Shown here: positions 61,633 through 64,000 of the stretch, piece after piece | How the letters are laid out: each line of letters opens with the position of its first letter | How positions within the stretch are numbered: position 1 is the stretch's first letter | Notes under the pieces: generated by a model | What the model saw: the letters and a program-made list of their open reading frames with translations, nothing else | The model's database searches: none | Told to the model about the DNA's origin: nothing | NCBI RefSeq assembly: GCF_000349845.1 | Contig: NC_020829.1 | Coordinates: forward strand, 4,161,001 to 4,225,000 | Length of the DNA: 64,000 bases | Reading direction: 5' to 3' | Source: Pseudomonas sp. ATCC 13867 | Lineage (GTDB): Bacteria > Pseudomonadota > Gammaproteobacteria > Pseudomonadales > Pseudomonadaceae | Program-made: the position numbers and the translations under genes

Positions 61633-61686
61633 GCTCTCGCGGGCAAGGCCTGAAACGCCGAAGGCCCCAACCGGGGCCCTCTCGTC

Positions 61687-62019
61687 TTACTCGTCGTCGC
61701 CGCTGGCGGTCACCGCGCCCAGGCAGCACAGGCGATGCTCCTGGTCGCCGGCGTGGAGCAGCCAGCTTCCATCCGCGGCCTGATAGCGGGCCTCCATCAC
61801 CTCGTTGTAGCTGAAGCGCCACTGGCGGCGGTCGCGGCCATCAATGGACTCGATCTGCAGCACCACCTCCTCGCTGGCGAAGGGCTGGTCCGCGTGGGCT
61901 GCCGCATCGGCCTGGTCCAGCAGCGCCTCGTTCAACTCGAACTGCCAGGCGTGCAGGCCGTCGATCAACAGCATGTCGGCGGTTTCCAGCTGGTCCAGCA
62001 GATAGGGAGTCGTGGTCAT
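61687..62019 (-). CDS. Small acidic protein of unknown function
   Basis: A 110-residue soluble, acidic protein: MTTTPYLLDQLETADMLLID, GLHAWQFELNEALLDQADAA, FSYNEVMEARYQAADGSWLL and a C-terminus with CCLGAVTASGDDE. It resembles a small Pseudomonas-specific family (perhaps DUF5629), but I am not sure of the name. The ATG at 62019 is used; GAGTG lies seven bases upstream. It converges with the membrane protein gene, and a GGCCCC/GGGGCC stem (61661-61678) lies between. Confidence 0.65.
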   Translation of the reverse strand: MTTTPYLLDQLETADMLLIDGLHAWQFELNEALLDQADAAAHADQPFASEEVVLQIESIDGRDRRQWRFSYNEVMEARYQAADGSWLLHAGDQEHRLCCLGAVTASGDDE

Positions 62020-62083
62020 GGCGGGCACTCGGCAATGGGCAGGCCATCATGATAGAGCAAAACCCATTGCCAGCCCTCCCCTC

Positions 62084-62950
62084 CTAATCGGCCAGCGCCG
62101 CCAGTACACCACGCAGCCGCTCGATGGTAGCCGGGGCACAGGGCTGCATCGGCTCACGCAACTCGTCGGCGATCAACCCCTGCAGCGCCAGCGCCGCCTT
62201 GACCGCGGCGGGGTTGGGCTCGGCGAAGGCGGCCTGGATCCAGGGCAGCAAGCGGTAGAAGGTCGCCCGAGCGCCAGCCAGATCGCCCGACTCAACCTGA
62301 TGCAACATCCGCACATAGAGATCGGCACGCACATGGGCGGAAGCGGAAATCGCTCCGGCGCCGCCCTGGCACAGGTTGTTGAAAATCTGCAGGTCCTCGC
62401 CCGTCAGCACCTCCACCTCGCCATCGGCGATCAATGCCAGGGTGGTCTCCAGATCGCCGCCGCAATCCTTGATCGCAGCGATGCGCGGGTGGCGTACGAT
62501 GCGCCGCAGGGTCTCGCGCTCGATGCGCACGCCGGTGCGGTAGGGAATGTCGTAAAGCACGACCGGCACAGTGGCGGCATCGGCCACGGTCTGGAAAAAC
62601 GATTCCAGCCCCGCCTGCGACGGCCGGATGTAGTACGGCGCCGGCACCAGCAGGCCGGCCAGCGGGCGGCGCTGGATCTGTTGCTGGAAGGCCAGCAGCT
62701 CGCGCAGATTGTTGCCCGCCAGCCCCATGATCACCTGCTGCGGCGGCACCCACTGCAGCACGGCATCGAGAACGGCGAGCTGCTCCTCGTGGCTCAGCGC
62801 AGCCGCTTCCCCGGTGGTGCCGCAGACCACGAAGCCGGTGACGCCATCCTCCAGCAAGCGGGCGACCAGCGTGTGCAGCGCGGCGAAATCGACTTCCCCG
62901 GCCCGGAAAGGAGTAGCCAGCGCCACCCAGATTCCTCGAAACGTAGACAT
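62084..62950 (-). CDS. DapA-family aldolase/synthase (4-hydroxy-tetrahydrodipicolinate synthase-like)
   Basis: A 288-residue TIM-barrel Schiff-base lyase. It has FVVCGTTGEAAALSHEEQLA (pyruvate-binding GTTGE), the catalytic Tyr in VLYDIPYRTGVRI, and the Schiff-base Lys in RIAAIKDCGGDLETTLALIA, so it should be active. It may be the lysine-pathway DapA or a catabolic paralogue; true DapA in pseudomonads is normally next to bamC/purC, not here, so a side-pathway aldolase or a second DapA is likely. It lies alone, 64 bases after the small acidic gene start, on the same strand. Confidence 0.88.
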   Translation of the reverse strand: MSTFRGIWVALATPFRAGEVDFAALHTLVARLLEDGVTGFVVCGTTGEAAALSHEEQLAVLDAVLQWVPPQQVIMGLAGNNLRELLAFQQQIQRRPLAGLLVPAPYYIRPSQAGLESFFQTVADAATVPVVLYDIPYRTGVRIERETLRRIVRHPRIAAIKDCGGDLETTLALIADGEVEVLTGEDLQIFNNLCQGGAGAISASAHVRADLYVRMLHQVESGDLAGARATFYRLLPWIQAAFAEPNPAAVKAALALQGLIADELREPMQPCAPATIERLRGVLAALAD

Positions 62951-63293
62951 GCAAAACTCCTTGTGGCTGACCGTCTGGTCGCCGTCAGGGGGGATGCGGG
63001 AATCAAGCGGGGAGAAATGAAGACCTGGCGCCTTGTGTCCTGTCAGCCCATCTGACGGGACAGCACGCCCCGGTCAAATGAGCGACTGTTTCTTCGATTT
63101 CTTGGCAACCACGACGCATGCGCCAGCCTGGGCGTAGAAGCCCAAGAACGGCAGCGAGGAGTCGAGGTTGGCAAGCATGGGCGATTCGGTGTGCGAAATC
63201 AGGTCCCCGATAGTGCGCAAGCTCCCGTGTGCCTGTCAACCACGCCCTAGGGTCTATGCTGGTTCAACGACATTGCACCGGGAGATCTGACAG
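62951..63293. other. Intergenic region between the DapA-like and aldo/keto reductase genes
   Basis: A 343-base region between divergent genes. Only one possible small gene (63074-63178, minus) is seen. No strong hairpin, repeat or clear promoter was recognised. Confidence 0.5.
63074..63178 (-). CDS. Possible 34-residue small protein
   Basis: The minus strand encodes MLANLDSSLPFLGFYAQAGA, CVVVAKKSKKQSLI and a TGA. It has a hydrophobic middle and a basic tail, and its codons are mostly typical of the neighbourhood. The ribosome site is weak, so it may be chance. Confidence 0.25.
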   Translation of the reverse strand: MLANLDSSLPFLGFYAQAGACVVVAKKSKKQSLI

Positions 63294-64000
63294 ATGAAAC
63301 GTCGCGAACTGGGTCAGTCCGGACTGGCTATCCCGCCCCTGGTGTTCGGTGGCAACGTATTCGGCTGGGCATCGGACGAAACCACCTCGTTTCGTCTGCT
63401 GGATGCGGTGGTCGACGCCGGCATCAACTGCATCGACACCGCCGACGTGTATTCGCGCTGGGTGCCCGGACACGTCGGCGGCGAGTCGGAGACCCTGATC
63501 GGCAGGTGGCTGAAAAAGACTGGCAAGCGCAGCCAGGTGCAGATTGCCACCAAGGTCGGCATGGACATGGGCAACGGCCACAAGGGTCTGTCGGCGGTGT
63601 ACATCGAACAGGCCCTGGAACGCTCGCTCAAGCGCCTGCAGACCGATTACATCGATCTCTACCAGGCCCACTGCGACGACCCGCACACCTCCCTGGAGGA
63701 AACCATGGGCGCCTTCGCCGAAGCCGTGGAGAACGGCAAGGTCCGGGTCATCGGCGCCTCCAACCTCGACGCCCGGCGCCTGCGCGAGGCCCGCGAGCTC
63801 TGCGACCGCCTGAAGCTGCCGAACTACCAGAGCCTGCAGCCCAACTACAACCTCTATGACCGCGCCAACTACGAGACCAGCCTGGAACCCACGGTGAAGC
63901 AACTGGGGCTGGGAGTCATCAGCTTCTATTCGCTGGCGGCGGGCTTCCTCACTGGCAAGTACCGTAGCGAGGCGGACCTTAACAAGAGCAGCGTGCGCGG
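63294..64000 (+). CDS. Aldo/keto reductase, N-terminal part (truncated by window edge)
   Basis: The open frame from the ATG at 63294 runs to the window edge (235 codons seen; usual length about 320-350). It begins MKRRELGQSGLAIPPLVFGG and has the AKR active-site Asp and Tyr in INCIDTADVYSRW, the Lys in QIATKVGMDMG and YIDLYQAHCDDPHTSLEETM with the His. GGAG lies nine bases upstream. It reduces carbonyls with NADPH, substrate unknown. The C-terminal cofactor-binding end is not in the window. Confidence 0.92.
   Translation, partial: MKRRELGQSGLAIPPLVFGGNVFGWASDETTSFRLLDAVVDAGINCIDTADVYSRWVPGHVGGESETLIGRWLKKTGKRSQVQIATKVGMDMGNGHKGLSAVYIEQALERSLKRLQTDYIDLYQAHCDDPHTSLEETMGAFAEAVENGKVRVIGASNLDARRLREARELCDRLKLPNYQSLQPNYNLYDRANYETSLEPTVKQLGLGVISFYSLAAGFLTGKYRSEADLNKSSVR

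Overview
The window is high-GC, gene-dense chromosomal DNA from a Pseudomonas. Gene content, order and near-full-length protein similarity point to the P. aeruginosa / P. citronellolis / P. nitroreducens side of the genus. From about 11.9 kb to the right end the order recJ, yaeQ, thrC-hom, dsbC, xerD, rplS-trmD-rimM-rpsP, ffh, purT, purL, mltF, tadA, guaA-guaB, xseA, oprC, leuA follows what I remember of PAO1 (around PA3725 to PA3792). No tRNA, rRNA, CRISPR array, prophage or insertion sequence was seen. At least six REP-type palindromes sit between convergent or co-directional genes.

Left part (1-11.6 kb), accessory. Two tandem DUF533 genes are followed by a scar holding remnants of a polyamine-type ABC permease and an aldehyde dehydrogenase. 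Then come a zinc alcohol dehydrogenase, a XenA-type ene-reductase and an orphan Fur-like winged-helix protein. Next is a compact five-gene module, all on the minus strand: hutC, hutU (urocanase), a class III CoA-transferase, an acyl-CoA dehydrogenase and an NCS1 permease. No other hut gene is present in the window. I infer that this module feeds a saturated imidazole acid, most likely imidazolepropionate, into histidine catabolism: uptake, CoA transfer, alpha,beta-dehydrogenation to urocanyl-CoA, CoA recycling, then urocanase. HutC would sense the urocanate made. In PAO1, as I recall, the elastase gene lasB occupies the matching place next to recJ.

Middle part (11.9-50 kb), mostly core: recombination and DNA repair (recJ, xerD, xseA at 50 kb), threonine biosynthesis (hom, thrC), disulfide isomerase DsbC, a ribosomal protein/tRNA modification operon, signal recognition particle Ffh, purine synthesis (purT, purL, guaB, guaA), cell-wall enzymes (mltF, an L,D-transpeptidase), two Nudix hydrolases and transporters. 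One notable gene at 24.4 kb encodes an apparently complete MshEN cyclic-di-GMP-binding module joined to an uncharacterised C-terminal part.

Right part (50-64 kb): xseA, a D-Ala-D-Ala dipeptidase, an M23 peptidase, then a copper locus (PCuAC chaperone with an HDM repeat tail, PepSY membrane protein, OprC-like TonB receptor, DUF2946 protein). This is followed by leuA with a leucine-rich leader peptide, a DapA-family aldolase and the start of an aldo/keto reductase that runs off the window.
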